A DNA stretch of 64,000 nt from Acinetobacter gandensis. GTDB lineage: Bacteria > Pseudomonadota > Gammaproteobacteria > Pseudomonadales > Moraxellaceae. Position 1 is the stretch's first letter; every line of letters begins with the position of its first letter. The DNA lies in the NCBI RefSeq assembly GCF_001678755.1, contig NZ_LZDS01000006.1, positions 1 through 64,000 on the forward strand. The letters run 5' to 3'. Both the position numbers and the translations under genes were made by a program. Of the stretch, positions 55,737 through 64,000 are shown one piece after another. Under the pieces are notes generated by a model. It was not told the DNA's origin. It did no database searches and saw nothing but the letters and a program-made list of their open reading frames with translations.

Positions 55737-56879
55737 TTAACGACCTAAAATACTACGTGCAACAATCTCTTTCATAATTTCATTCGTACCGCCGTAGATC
55801 TGTTGGATACGTGCATCTACAAAGAAACGTGATATCGGATATTCCGTCATGTAGCCATAACCGCCAAATAACTGCAACAAATTATCGGCAACTTTCATTT
55901 GCATATCCGTAGCGAAACTCTTCAACGCAGCCGCAGTTTCAACATCAAGTTTACCTTGCATATACAATTCTACGTTTTGGTTATAAAAAGCTGCTGTTGC
56001 CAGTTCATCAATTTTTGCTTGCGCCAAAACAAAACGTGTATTTTGGAATTGACCAATTGCCTGCCCAAATGCTTGGCGTTCTTTTACATATTGCGTTGCC
56101 ACATCAATTGAACCACGAATAGCACCAATTGCAGTCGAAGCAATTGCTGTACGTTCTCGTGGAAGCTCTTGCATTAAATATGCAAAACCATGCCCTGCCT
56201 GCCCTAAAAGTTGTTCCTTTGGTACTTTGACATTGTCATAGAAAAGCTCAGATGTATCTTGTGCATGTAAGCCAATTTTGTCTAGATTCGTGCCTTTCTT
56301 AAAGCCTTCTAAATGCGTATCGACCAATAACAGCGATACACCTTTGGCACGTGCTTGAGGATCTGTTTTTGCGGCTAATACTACTAAGTCAGCATGCTGG
56401 CCATTTGAAATAAAGGTTTTTGAACCATTTAAAAGATAATGATCACCTTGCAAAATTGCACTACTGCGCATGGACTGTAAATCTGAACCTGCACCCGGTT
56501 CAGTCATCCCAATTGCGCCCACCACTTCACCGCTAACCATTTTCGGTAGCCAATATTGCTTTTGTTCTTCATTGGCAATATGCAGAATATATGGCGCCGC
56601 AATTTCAGAATGACATGAAATACCGGTAGATAGAGCACTAAAGCCAGCACGAGCAGATTCTTCCACCAACATGAGTGAATAATGTGTCGGAACGCCATAA
56701 CCACCATATTCTTCAGGAACATCTACACATAAGAAACCATTTTCACCCAACGCACTCCACACAGAACGCGGCATGATGCCCTCTCGTTCCCATTGCTCAT
56801 AATGTGGTGCGACCTGCTCAGCTAAAAAGCGGCGGAAATTATCACGAAATAATTCTAAATCTGCATCATACGCCAGCAT
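55737..56879 (-). CDS. Acyl-CoA dehydrogenase
   Basis: 380-residue FAD acyl-CoA dehydrogenase: AIGMTEPGAGSDLQSMRSSA (FAD and substrate loop), GSKTFISNGQHADLVV, FAYLMQELPRERTAIAS, AQAKIDELATAAFY and FGGYGYMTEYPISRFFVDAR leading to IYGGTNEIMKEIVARSILGR. It performs the first oxidation of fatty or branched acyl-CoA. Substrate is unknown. AAGGA precedes the ATG. No other beta-oxidation gene is adjacent. Confidence 0.9.
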   Translation of the reverse strand: MLAYDADLELFRDNFRRFLAEQVAPHYEQWEREGIMPRSVWSALGENGFLCVDVPEEYGGYGVPTHYSLMLVEESARAGFSALSTGISCHSEIAAPYILHIANEEQKQYWLPKMVSGEVVGAIGMTEPGAGSDLQSMRSSAILQGDHYLLNGSKTFISNGQHADLVVLAAKTDPQARAKGVSLLLVDTHLEGFKKGTNLDKIGLHAQDTSELFYDNVKVPKEQLLGQAGHGFAYLMQELPRERTAIASTAIGAIRGSIDVATQYVKERQAFGQAIGQFQNTRFVLAQAKIDELATAAFYNQNVELYMQGKLDVETAAALKSFATDMQMKVADNLLQLFGGYGYMTEYPISRFFVDARIQQIYGGTNEIMKEIVARSILGR

Positions 56880-57000
56880 ATTATTGCTTCCTTGTATTTC
56901 AATTTGTTGTTTTGTTGAGCCACATCCTATTGCACTTTTAAGGTAGCGTCATGCTGAAAAACTAAAGCGTTCAAAATTATTCATCATCATTTAAGCTTAA

Positions 57001-57026
57001 AAAAAAGGAAGCCGAAGCTTCCTTTT
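57001..57026 (-). terminator. Terminator of dctA
   Basis: AAAAGGAAGC-CGAA-GCTTCCTTTT with further T residues on the minus strand. Confidence 0.93.
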
Positions 57027-57051
57027 ATCACAGCACAATCAGCATATGCTT

Positions 57052-58392
57052 TTATGCATGATTTGCTTCACTTGCCATTTGCTTATCAATTTCTTCAGGG
57101 TTAGCCAAAGCATAGTCCAATTTTTCTTTGTCTAATTGACCCACCCATTTTGCAACCACCAATGTTGCTAATGAGTTACCCACAAGGTTAGTCAACGCAC
57201 GAGCTTCTGACATGAAACGGTCAATACCAAGAATCAATGCCAAACCAGCAACAGGAATATGACCAACAGCAGACAATGTTGCAGCCATAACAATGAAGCC
57301 TGAACCTGTTACACCAGCAGCACCTTTAGATGAAATCAATAACACCAATAACAAGGTAATTTGGTGAGAGATATCAAGTGGTGTATTTGTTGCTTGTGCA
57401 ATAAAGATCGCAGCCATGGTTAAGTAAATTGAAGTACCGTCTAAGTTAAATGAATAACCTGTTGGAATAACCAAGCCTACAACTGATTTTTCAGCGCCTG
57501 CAAGCTCAAGTTTTTTCAACATACGCGGCAGTACAGATTCAGAAGATGATGTACCCAATACAATCAATAACTCTTCACGAATCATACGAATCATTTTCAA
57601 AATACTGAAACCGCAAATACGTGCAATCGTACCCAGTACAAGGAAAATAAACAGTAAACAAGTAATATAGAAACAGATGATCAATTGACCCAATTGAGCC
57701 AATGAACCGATACCATATTTACCAATGGTAAATGCCATTGCACCGAACGCACCAATTGGCGCAAGTTTCATGATCATGTTTACGATGTTAAAGAACACGT
57801 GAGAAACTTGATCGATGAATTTCAATACAGGTTTACCTGCATCACCCAATTTATGTAGCGCGAAACCAAATAAAATAGCGAATAACAATACTTGTAGAAT
57901 TTCACCTTCAGCGAAAGCACCCACAACAGTATTCGGAATAATATTCATGAAGAAGTCGATGGTCGACTGAGATTCACCTGAAGCAACATATTTAGAAATA
58001 CCTGAGGTATCTAATGTTGCAGGGTCAATGTTCATGCCTACGCCTGGTTTTGCAATGTTAATTACAAGCAAACCAATAATCAGTGCGATAGTCGAAACGA
58101 TTTCAAAGTAAAGTAAAGCAACACCACCGGTTTTACCGACAGATTTCATGCTTTCCATACCCGCGATACCACTTACAACGGTACAGAAAATTACTGGGGC
58201 GATGATCATTTTGATCAAACGAATGAATGCATCACCTAAAGGTTTAAGTTGCTCACCTAAACCTGGAACATATTGCTCTGCACCATTAATAATTTGCGTA
58301 CCGCTTGGTGAGAAATGCCCCACTAAGATACCCGCAATAATGGCAACAATCACTTGAAAATACAGCGACTTATAAATTGGTTTTTTAGCCAT
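57052..58392 (-). CDS. dctA: C4-dicarboxylate:cation symporter DctA
   Basis: 446-residue glutamate/C4-dicarboxylate symporter (DAACS). Segments [38 protein letters not shown] (HP1 loop), [20 protein letters not shown] (NMDGT-type motif) and [20 protein letters not shown] with the [16 protein letters not shown]-terminal part identify DctA rather than GltP. It imports succinate, fumarate and malate. A perfect palindrome sits in its leader 16 bases before the start. Confidence 0.92.
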   Translation of the reverse strand: MAKKPIYKSLYFQVIVAIIAGILVGHFSPSGTQIINGAEQYVPGLGEQLKPLGDAFIRLIKMIIAPVIFCTVVSGIAGMESMKSVGKTGGVALLYFEIVSTIALIIGLLVINIAKPGVGMNIDPATLDTSGISKYVASGESQSTIDFFMNIIPNTVVGAFAEGEILQVLLFAILFGFALHKLGDAGKPVLKFIDQVSHVFFNIVNMIMKLAPIGAFGAMAFTIGKYGIGSLAQLGQLIICFYITCLLFIFLVLGTIARICGFSILKMIRMIREELLIVLGTSSSESVLPRMLKKLELAGAEKSVVGLVIPTGYSFNLDGTSIYLTMAAIFIAQATNTPLDISHQITLLLVLLISSKGAAGVTGSGFIVMAATLSAVGHIPVAGLALILGIDRFMSEARALTNLVGNSLATLVVAKWVGQLDKEKLDYALANPEEIDKQMASEANHA

Positions 58393-58803
58393 GACATTAC
58401 TTCACGATATATTTCTAAGCTAGAAATATTCAGTTTTTGTCTATTTTCAAAAAATAAACAGCCCAAAACTCTTTTATCCACGTAAAAGAGCACCAAAGCA
58501 TCTAGAACACTAAATACTGTAAAAAAACTAAACTGTGCACGAGTGATGAAATTGCGATCACTTCAGGACCTGACATCAAATCAGTGAATTGAACAGGAGA
58601 TGAAACACATACTAAAGTAGGTTAAATTTTACCTGTTTTTTATTGGCTTGTTTTGCTGCAAATGTTAATTTGGGTTAAATAATAATCACAACTCATTATA
58701 CTATAGTCTAATAAAGCCCATTTTTAACCATAATATAAAGCTGAAAAATACCAACTATAGAAGTAAACTATCCTTAAGTCCTAGTTTTAAGCCGAATTTT
58801 TAC
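58393..58803. other. Divergent promoter region between dctA and ybiB
   Basis: About 410 AT-rich bases; the inverted repeat at 58409-58429 is the only clear element. No gene recognised. Confidence 0.5.
58409..58429. promoter_or_regulatory. Palindrome in the dctA leader
   Basis: ATATTTCTA-AGC-TAGAAATAT, perfect 9+9 arms, 16 bases upstream of the dctA start codon: a candidate operator or a short leader hairpin. Confidence 0.5.
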
Positions 58804-59808
58804 ATGAACAATAAACGAAATATCTATAAAGATTTTGAACATCCATTTGCCCAATTTGTTCGAATTGTGGGTAAAGGTAAAAATGGGGCCCGTTCACTGA
58901 CTTATGATGAAGCCTATCAAGCATTCAGCATGATCTTAAAAGATGAAGTTTTAGACGTACAATTAGGCGCTTTTTTAATGTTATTGCGCGTAAAAGAAGA
59001 ATCTGTAGATGAATTAACGGGTTTTGTACAAGCAACACGTGATCAACTCAGCTTTAAACCGCTTGATGTCGATTTAGATTGGTCATCCTATGCAGGCAAA
59101 CGTAAACATTATCCATGGTTTTTATTGGCAGCATTAACACTTGCAAAACATGGTTATAAAATTGTGATGCATGGTGCATCTGGTCACACCATTAACCGCC
59201 TTTATACCGAAGAAGTATTAGAGTATTTGGGTTTTCCTATTTGCCAAAATGACCAAGATGTGGAACAACAACTCAAAGAACGCAGTTTTGCCTATATTCC
59301 GCTCGAAGTCATCTCCCCAATTTTAAGTGAACTAATTTCTTTAAGGAATGTGATGGGTTTACGCTCACCAATTCATACGCTTGCGCGCTTAATTAATCCC
59401 TTTAATGCAAAAGCCACTATGCAAGCAATTTTCCACCCAGCCTACCGCAGCTCACACCAACGCGCAGCATTTCAATTGGGCTATCAAAACAGTGCTGTCA
59501 TTAAAGGCGAAGGTGGTGAGTTTGAGCGCAATCCAGATGCTAAAACGTTAATCTGCGGTATTAAAGCTGGTCAATTATACGAACACGAATTGCCAAAACT
59601 TACGGACAATCGTAGTCCGATTGAGGAAGAGTTAGATCTTGCTGTATTTAAAGCAGTTTGGGAAGGCCAGCAAGATCATGCTTATGGTGCAGTAGCTGTC
59701 CCTGAAACCATCGGAATTGCCTTATATACGATGGGTGTTTGTGAAAGTTATGACGAAGCAATGTTAAAGGCCAAACAACTTTGGGAAAATCGTAATTCTA
59801 AAATCTAA
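58804..59808 (+). CDS. ybiB: YbiB/TrpD2-family protein
   Basis: 334-residue relative of anthranilate phosphoribosyltransferase (TrpD) of the YbiB/TrpD2 group. It has the TrpD-like N-terminal helical domain (SLTYDEAYQAFSMILKDEV) and the glycosyltransferase-fold domain with MHGASGHTINRLYTEEVLEY and HPAYRSSHQRAAFQLGYQ. E. coli YbiB binds nucleic acids and is not a Trp-pathway enzyme, so a DNA/RNA-binding role is likely. Starts at ATG 58804. Confidence 0.88.
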   Translation: MNNKRNIYKDFEHPFAQFVRIVGKGKNGARSLTYDEAYQAFSMILKDEVLDVQLGAFLMLLRVKEESVDELTGFVQATRDQLSFKPLDVDLDWSSYAGKRKHYPWFLLAALTLAKHGYKIVMHGASGHTINRLYTEEVLEYLGFPICQNDQDVEQQLKERSFAYIPLEVISPILSELISLRNVMGLRSPIHTLARLINPFNAKATMQAIFHPAYRSSHQRAAFQLGYQNSAVIKGEGGEFERNPDAKTLICGIKAGQLYEHELPKLTDNRSPIEEELDLAVFKAVWEGQQDHAYGAVAVPETIGIALYTMGVCESYDEAMLKAKQLWENRNSKI

Positions 59809-59845
59809 TTTGATGATTCCACACATACCCAAAAAAATTAGGATA

Positions 59846-59874
59846 AAAAAAAGACACATCAGTGTCTTTTTTTC
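59846..59874. terminator. Bidirectional terminator
   Basis: AAAAAAGACAC-ATCA-GTGTCTTTTTTT between convergent ybiB and yeaC-like genes. Confidence 0.93.
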
Positions 59875-59883
59875 TAAGAATAC

Positions 59884-60150
59884 TTAGACAAAACGAATTG
59901 GCTTGAACTCTGGCTCTTCAACATGTGAATCGCAATGTTCATCTTCTTCTTTCGTACCACGGTCAATATAACCGCTACGCTCTTCTTCAGGTAGATGTTT
60001 AATTTCCCAAGCATAAACTGCTTGCATGCAAATTTGACGTTGCTCTTTAGTTAAAACAACACCGTTTGGCCATTTACCGATTTCAATTGCTGTTTTAAGA
60101 CGAGCCACAATTTCAGGATCGAGTACAGTCAGCATTTGTTCAATATTCAT
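59884..60150 (-). CDS. YeaC-like (DUF1315) protein
   Basis: 88-residue cytoplasmic protein with the DUF1315 pattern NIEQMLTVLDPEIVARLKTA, EIGKWPNGVVLTKEQR and LPEEERSGYIDRG. Function of the family is unknown. Its ATG is two bases after the nadK stop, so it is translated with nadK. The tail is acidic and has two histidines and a cysteine (DEHCDSH), a possible metal site (inference). Confidence 0.88.
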   Translation of the reverse strand: MNIEQMLTVLDPEIVARLKTAIEIGKWPNGVVLTKEQRQICMQAVYAWEIKHLPEEERSGYIDRGTKEEDEHCDSHVEEPEFKPIRFV

Positions 60151-60152
60151 AT

Positions 60153-61064
60153 TTAATCCTGCTTTAATAAGTCAAAATCTTGGTTCCATCCCAGTTTAGT
60201 CCGACATGCCATATAGAAGTCATAACCAGGTGGATGCAATAAATTCAGCTTAAATGGATGTTTGCGAATATGTAAAGTATCGCCTACACCCATTGAGACA
60301 CTATGTTGACCGTCTGCACTCACCATTGGCAGTACACGGTTTTCACGAATGACAAGTTTAATTTCACTTTGTCCGCCCACAACAATCGGACGTGATGACA
60401 AGGTATGTGGATGCATTGGTACCAGTGCAATAGCATCCATACTTGGATGAACAATCGGTCCACCACCTGAAAGCGCATAAGCCGTAGAACCGGTTGGGGT
60501 TGAAACAATCAATCCATCACTGTGCTGGCGATACACATATTGACCATCAATATTCAGTTCAAAATCGATCATGTGCACAGATTTACCTGAGTGCAACACA
60601 ATATCATTCAATGCAATCGCATTATAAATCGATTCACCTTTGGAGCGAACTTCCATCTCCAATAAAAAGCGTCGATCTAGTTGGAATTCACCTTTTAATA
60701 CCTGATCTAACTTAAAGATGACTTCTGTCGGCTTGATATCGGTTAAGAAACCTAAACGACCACGGTTTACACCAATCACTGGCGTATTATATTTCACCAA
60801 TGCACGTGCAGCGTGGAGTAATGAGCCATCACCACCAACCACAATCACTAAATCGACCACTTCACCCAATAATGCGCGGCTGACCGTTTGTGTATTGGCA
60901 TAAGGAACCAATTGTGCTGTTTGCGTATCAAATACAGGATGTAATCCTAAACTTAAAAGATGATCATGAATCAGACATAAGGTTTCGATTACCGAAGATT
61001 TGTCTGGACGACCAATCAACCCAATGTTTCGAAATGATTTATGTGAAATTTGCACCTGCGCCAT
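60153..61064 (-). CDS. nadK: NAD kinase
   Basis: NadK phosphorylates NAD to NADP. The 303-residue protein has VVGGDGSLLHAAR with the GGDGS loop at 77-81, the LGFLTDIKP segment, the NDIVLH motif and the TPTGSTAYALSGGGPIVHP region of the family. Start taken at ATG 61064; ATG 61091 would add nine residues of low plausibility. It forms a two-gene operon with the DUF1315 gene and is divergent from mrcB. Confidence 0.95.
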   Translation of the reverse strand: MAQVQISHKSFRNIGLIGRPDKSSVIETLCLIHDHLLSLGLHPVFDTQTAQLVPYANTQTVSRALLGEVVDLVIVVGGDGSLLHAARALVKYNTPVIGVNRGRLGFLTDIKPTEVIFKLDQVLKGEFQLDRRFLLEMEVRSKGESIYNAIALNDIVLHSGKSVHMIDFELNIDGQYVYRQHSDGLIVSTPTGSTAYALSGGGPIVHPSMDAIALVPMHPHTLSSRPIVVGGQSEIKLVIRENRVLPMVSADGQHSVSMGVGDTLHIRKHPFKLNLLHPPGYDFYMACRTKLGWNQDFDLLKQD

Positions 61065-61242
61065 AGCTCCGCTTCGCCTCAGCCTTATCATATCATTAAC
61101 ACTTATGATTTAAAAAAACTTTAAAGTTCCATTGTTAATGCTTTTCTTCTCATATTTTGCATACATATAACAGTTTAAATATTGCAAAATACTGAAAAGC
61201 TTCGCATGATTAGCAAAATTTCTCAGGGTCTTATCAGTATTT

Positions 61243-63636
61243 ATGAAGTCTGAACGTGGCATAGGCTTAATTGCACTTATTTTTTCGCTGCTGGTTATCG
61301 GCGGATTTTTAGTGTTCAGCATTTATCTCATTCGTCTTGATAATATCGTACGGGATAAATTTGAAGGACAACGTTGGGACATTCCAGCTAAGGTATTCGC
61401 TCGTCCTTTAGAAATTTATACCAATGCCCCTGTGAGCCAAGCTGATTTGAACGAAGAACTCAAACTATTGGGTTATAAATCACAAGACAGCTATGCCAAA
61501 ACGGGCAATTATGTTACTTCTGGGAATGTGACCTATATTCATACCCGAGGTTTTGACTTTGGTGATAGTGTCGACCCTGAACAAGTTCTTAAAATTACTT
61601 TTGGTGCAGACCAAATTACCGAGGTGAGTGCAACTAAACCTTCTAGTAGTGGTATTGCACGTTTAGAACCCATGCTGATTGGCGGTATTTTCCCGCAGCA
61701 CAACGAAGACCGTGTATTGATTAAATTGGATAAAGTGCCAAAACCTTTAATCCAAGCTCTAATCGCAACGGAAGACCGTAATTTCTATCAGCACCATGGT
61801 ATTTCATTCCGTGGTACAGCGCGTGCAATTGTAAGTAATGTGACTGGTGGTAAGCGTCAAGGTGGTTCGACACTAACGCAACAGTTGGTGAAAAACTTCT
61901 ATTTATCTCCTGAAAAGACCATCAAACGTAAAGCCAATGAAGCCTTAATGGCAATGTTAATTGAGCTACATTACGACAAAGATGAAATTTTAGAAGCTTA
62001 CTTAAATGAAGTGAACTTAGGTCAGAACGGTAACTATTCTATCAATGGTTATGGTTTAGCTTCACAATTCTATTTTGGCTTACCTCTTCGTGAACTTAAT
62101 ATTGCACAACAAGCTTATTTGGTTGGCTTAGTTCAAGGCCCTACCCTATATAATCCATGGAAAAACCCTGAACTTGCAACCAAACGTCGCAACATCGTAT
62201 TGAATAATATGGTGGTCATGGGCTACTTAACTCAGGAACAATATGAAACTGAGTCTGCACGTCCTTTAAATGTTATTTCAAAACCAACACTTGGCCCTTC
62301 TCGCTTCCCTGACTTTATGGATATTGTACGTCGTCAACTACGTACCGAATATCAAGAAAGTGATTTGACCAATCAAGGTTTGCGTATTTTCACCACTATG
62401 GATCCAATTGCACAAACTCATGTACAGGATGCCTTTAAAGCCTCAGTACAACGTTTAAGTAATGCCAATCCTGCACGGTTAAAAGACTTGCAAGGTGCGG
62501 TATTGGTGTCACATCCTGAAAATGGTGAATTGGTCGCTGCTGTCGGTTCTACCCAAGATTTTACTGGCTTCAACCGAACGATGGATGCAAAACGCCAAGT
62601 GGGCTCACTGCTAAAACCCGTTATCTACTTAAGCGCAATTGAATCAAATCGATATAACTGGGCAAGTCAAATTGAGGACAGCCCGATTAGCGTACAAAGT
62701 GATGGTAAAGCATGGACACCGAAAAACTACAGTGGCGGCGCACATGGTGTCGTGCCAATGGTTGATGCGCTCGCTAATTCTTATAACCTTTCAGCCGTGC
62801 GCTTAGGTCAAGAATTTGGGATGTCGACGTTCATCAATCATTTGAAAAAGTTTGGTGTGACTTCGAATATTCCGAATTACCCATCTATTTACTTAGGTGC
62901 CATTGATATGTCACCTATGGAAGTCATGAGTATTTATGGCAACTTCGCTACTGGTGGTTTTAAATACCCAACCAAAGCTATTCGCTCGGTTGTGGACTCG
63001 AACGGTCGAATGTTAGATCGTTATAGTTTAACGGTTCAACCAACCATTGCTCCTGATTCAGCCTTTATTTTGAACTATGGCTTACAACAAGTTATGAGTG
63101 CTGGTACAGGTCGTTCGGCTTATGCCTCACTTCCAGCATCACTTAAACTTGCGGGTAAATCAGGAACAACCAACGACACCCGTGACTCATGGTTTGCAGG
63201 CTACTCAGGTAATTACCTCAGTGTGGTTTGGTTAGGCTTAGATAATAACAAAGTAACAGGCTTAACTGGTTCATCAGGCGCTCTGCCTGTATGGACCAAT
63301 GTTATGAAGCAATTGCGTCAAAAACCCGTTAATTTACGACAACCAGACAGCGTGCAATGGCAGTGGCTAGATCGTTATTCAGGTAATTTATCTGCTCAAC
63401 ATTGTACAGGTGCGATATACATTCCACTATCGCGTAACTCGATACCAAACCAAGCAACTGCATGTGGTTCTACACAATATGAAGTAGAACCTTACACAGT
63501 TAACACTGAAGAAACACAGCCTGTAAATGAGCAAGATGATACTTTAGGCGACTACATTCGTGAAAGTGAATCCGAGTCTAATCAGGGTACAACTGATCAA
63601 CCTCGTATTATCTCAAGTGGAGAGTATGCAAATTAA
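61243..63636 (+). CDS. mrcB: Bifunctional penicillin-binding protein 1B
   Basis: PBP1B polymerises and cross-links peptidoglycan. The 797-residue protein has a short cytoplasmic part, a transmembrane helix (about 8-28), a UB2H-like domain, the glycosyltransferase with catalytic E177 in TEDRNFYQHHGISFRGTARA and GGSTLTQQLVKNFYL, and the transpeptidase with S455-L-L-K458, SYN and K639-S-G-T. The C-terminus is a charged, disordered tail. Its stop overlaps the next lipoprotein start by 11 bases. Confidence 0.96.
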   Translation: MKSERGIGLIALIFSLLVIGGFLVFSIYLIRLDNIVRDKFEGQRWDIPAKVFARPLEIYTNAPVSQADLNEELKLLGYKSQDSYAKTGNYVTSGNVTYIHTRGFDFGDSVDPEQVLKITFGADQITEVSATKPSSSGIARLEPMLIGGIFPQHNEDRVLIKLDKVPKPLIQALIATEDRNFYQHHGISFRGTARAIVSNVTGGKRQGGSTLTQQLVKNFYLSPEKTIKRKANEALMAMLIELHYDKDEILEAYLNEVNLGQNGNYSINGYGLASQFYFGLPLRELNIAQQAYLVGLVQGPTLYNPWKNPELATKRRNIVLNNMVVMGYLTQEQYETESARPLNVISKPTLGPSRFPDFMDIVRRQLRTEYQESDLTNQGLRIFTTMDPIAQTHVQDAFKASVQRLSNANPARLKDLQGAVLVSHPENGELVAAVGSTQDFTGFNRTMDAKRQVGSLLKPVIYLSAIESNRYNWASQIEDSPISVQSDGKAWTPKNYSGGAHGVVPMVDALANSYNLSAVRLGQEFGMSTFINHLKKFGVTSNIPNYPSIYLGAIDMSPMEVMSIYGNFATGGFKYPTKAIRSVVDSNGRMLDRYSLTVQPTIAPDSAFILNYGLQQVMSAGTGRSAYASLPASLKLAGKSGTTNDTRDSWFAGYSGNYLSVVWLGLDNNKVTGLTGSSGALPVWTNVMKQLRQKPVNLRQPDSVQWQWLDRYSGNLSAQHCTGAIYIPLSRNSIPNQATACGSTQYEVEPYTVNTEETQPVNEQDDTLGDYIRESESESNQGTTDQPRIISSGEYAN

Positions 63637-64000
63637 TTTACGTCATTCAAATGCATTTTTAACGCTGTTGTTCCCTAGCCTGCTGGTTATGACACTCGCA
63701 GGCTGTCAGAGTCTTCCGCAGGTAGAACCAGACACCAAACCGGCAAATCAGCCTGAAAAAAAAGCGGACATCCATGAACCATCTGGCGTTATTATTACAC
63801 CTTATGACCATCCTGAAATTAAACGCCAACGTATCATTATTCCTGAACAAAAAACTCAAGTTCAAAAATTTGACGATGGCCGGGATCTACCTGCGTTTAA
63901 AAAACTAATTCAAAACACCCAAACAGCTTACACCAATGGCAAATGGAATGAGGCAGAAGCAGCGGCAACGCAAGCCCAGCGTCTTGCCCCCCAATCTGCC
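63626..64000 (+). CDS. Lipoprotein, probable LpoP-type PBP1B partner (cut by window edge)
   Basis: 125 visible residues. Lipoprotein signal with lipobox LAGC (Cys27), a Pro/Lys-rich linker, then a helical region (FKKLIQNTQTAYTNGKWNEA, EAAATQAQRLAPQS) typical of the start of a TPR domain. GGAG precedes the ATG, and the gene overlaps mrcB by 11 bases. In Pseudomonas and relatives LpoP, an outer-membrane TPR lipoprotein encoded next to PBP1B, activates that enzyme; this fits well, but the domain is incomplete here, so the call is inference from context and build. Confidence 0.72.
   Translation, partial: MQINLRHSNAFLTLLFPSLLVMTLAGCQSLPQVEPDTKPANQPEKKADIHEPSGVIITPYDHPEIKRQRIIIPEQKTQVQKFDDGRDLPAFKKLIQNTQTAYTNGKWNEAEAAATQAQRLAPQSA

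Noticed and set aside
63659..63865. Minus-strand frame over the lipoprotein start
   Set aside because: Antisense to a lipoprotein with signal, lipobox and ribosome binding site.

Overview
The window looks like a chromosomal segment of an Acinetobacter species (Moraxellaceae, Gammaproteobacteria). Support comes from the AT-rich DNA, the gene content and several lineage-typical arrangements. These include a fused tyrA-aroA gene in a pheA-hisC-tyrA/aroA cluster, a hisZ-purA pair, a long-tailed CsrA after lysC, an ELM1/GtrOC1-type protein and many lipoproteins. This is a judgement from sequence memory, and the species is left open. I see no prophage, CRISPR array, rRNA or tRNA. The only mobile DNA is the end of an IS5-family element at the left edge.

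Layout. 1-0.26 kb: IS end. 0.5-4.8 kb: small exported proteins, a divergent Mpo1-like/Crp-Fnr pair around a clear palindrome, and an azlCD exporter pair. 5-10 kb: purT-glnD-dapC. 10-13.1 kb: Fur-box TonB-dependent receptor and a TonB-C-like protein. 13.2-17.1 kb: gpx-msrB repair operon, divergent alaA with an extra N-terminal domain, and an MFS transporter. 17.2-17.6 kb: two very small genes, one Gln-rich and one Lys-rich. 17.9-26.6 kb: icd, rluE, ELM1-like, M61 peptidase, dacC, ndh, slyD. 26.7-28.9 kb: two M48 lipoprotein peptidases flanking a small membrane protein. 29-31.6 kb: hisZ-purA. 31.9-33.6 kb: an Lrp-type regulator divergent from a second azlCD pair. 34-41.4 kb: epd, an unknown exported protein, alaS, a structured 350-base leader, lysC, csrA.

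41.4-46.8 kb: rnhB, two related small Cys-rich exported proteins around a cytochrome b561, add and a purine permease, and a 67-residue protein with a CRP-type promoter. 47-50 kb: yaaA, a hydrolase, a frameshifted gene, a small conserved-looking protein. 50-54.6 kb: the aromatic amino acid/histidinol-phosphate aminotransferase cluster. 55-64 kb: a DJ-1/PfpI protein, acyl-CoA dehydrogenase, dctA, ybiB, nadK-yeaC, mrcB and the start of a probable LpoP-type PBP1B partner lipoprotein.

Most genes are core metabolism and envelope functions in short operons closed by clear hairpin terminators, many of them shared by convergent genes. I found no obvious defence or biosynthetic island. The least explained parts are the lysC leader, the Gln-rich/Lys-rich gene pair, the CXC exported protein family, two CRP-like sites placed near -41.5 of readable promoters, and the terminator directly in front of hisZ. 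Residue numbers refer to the starts chosen here. All functions are inferred from sequence motifs read by eye, with no database search.
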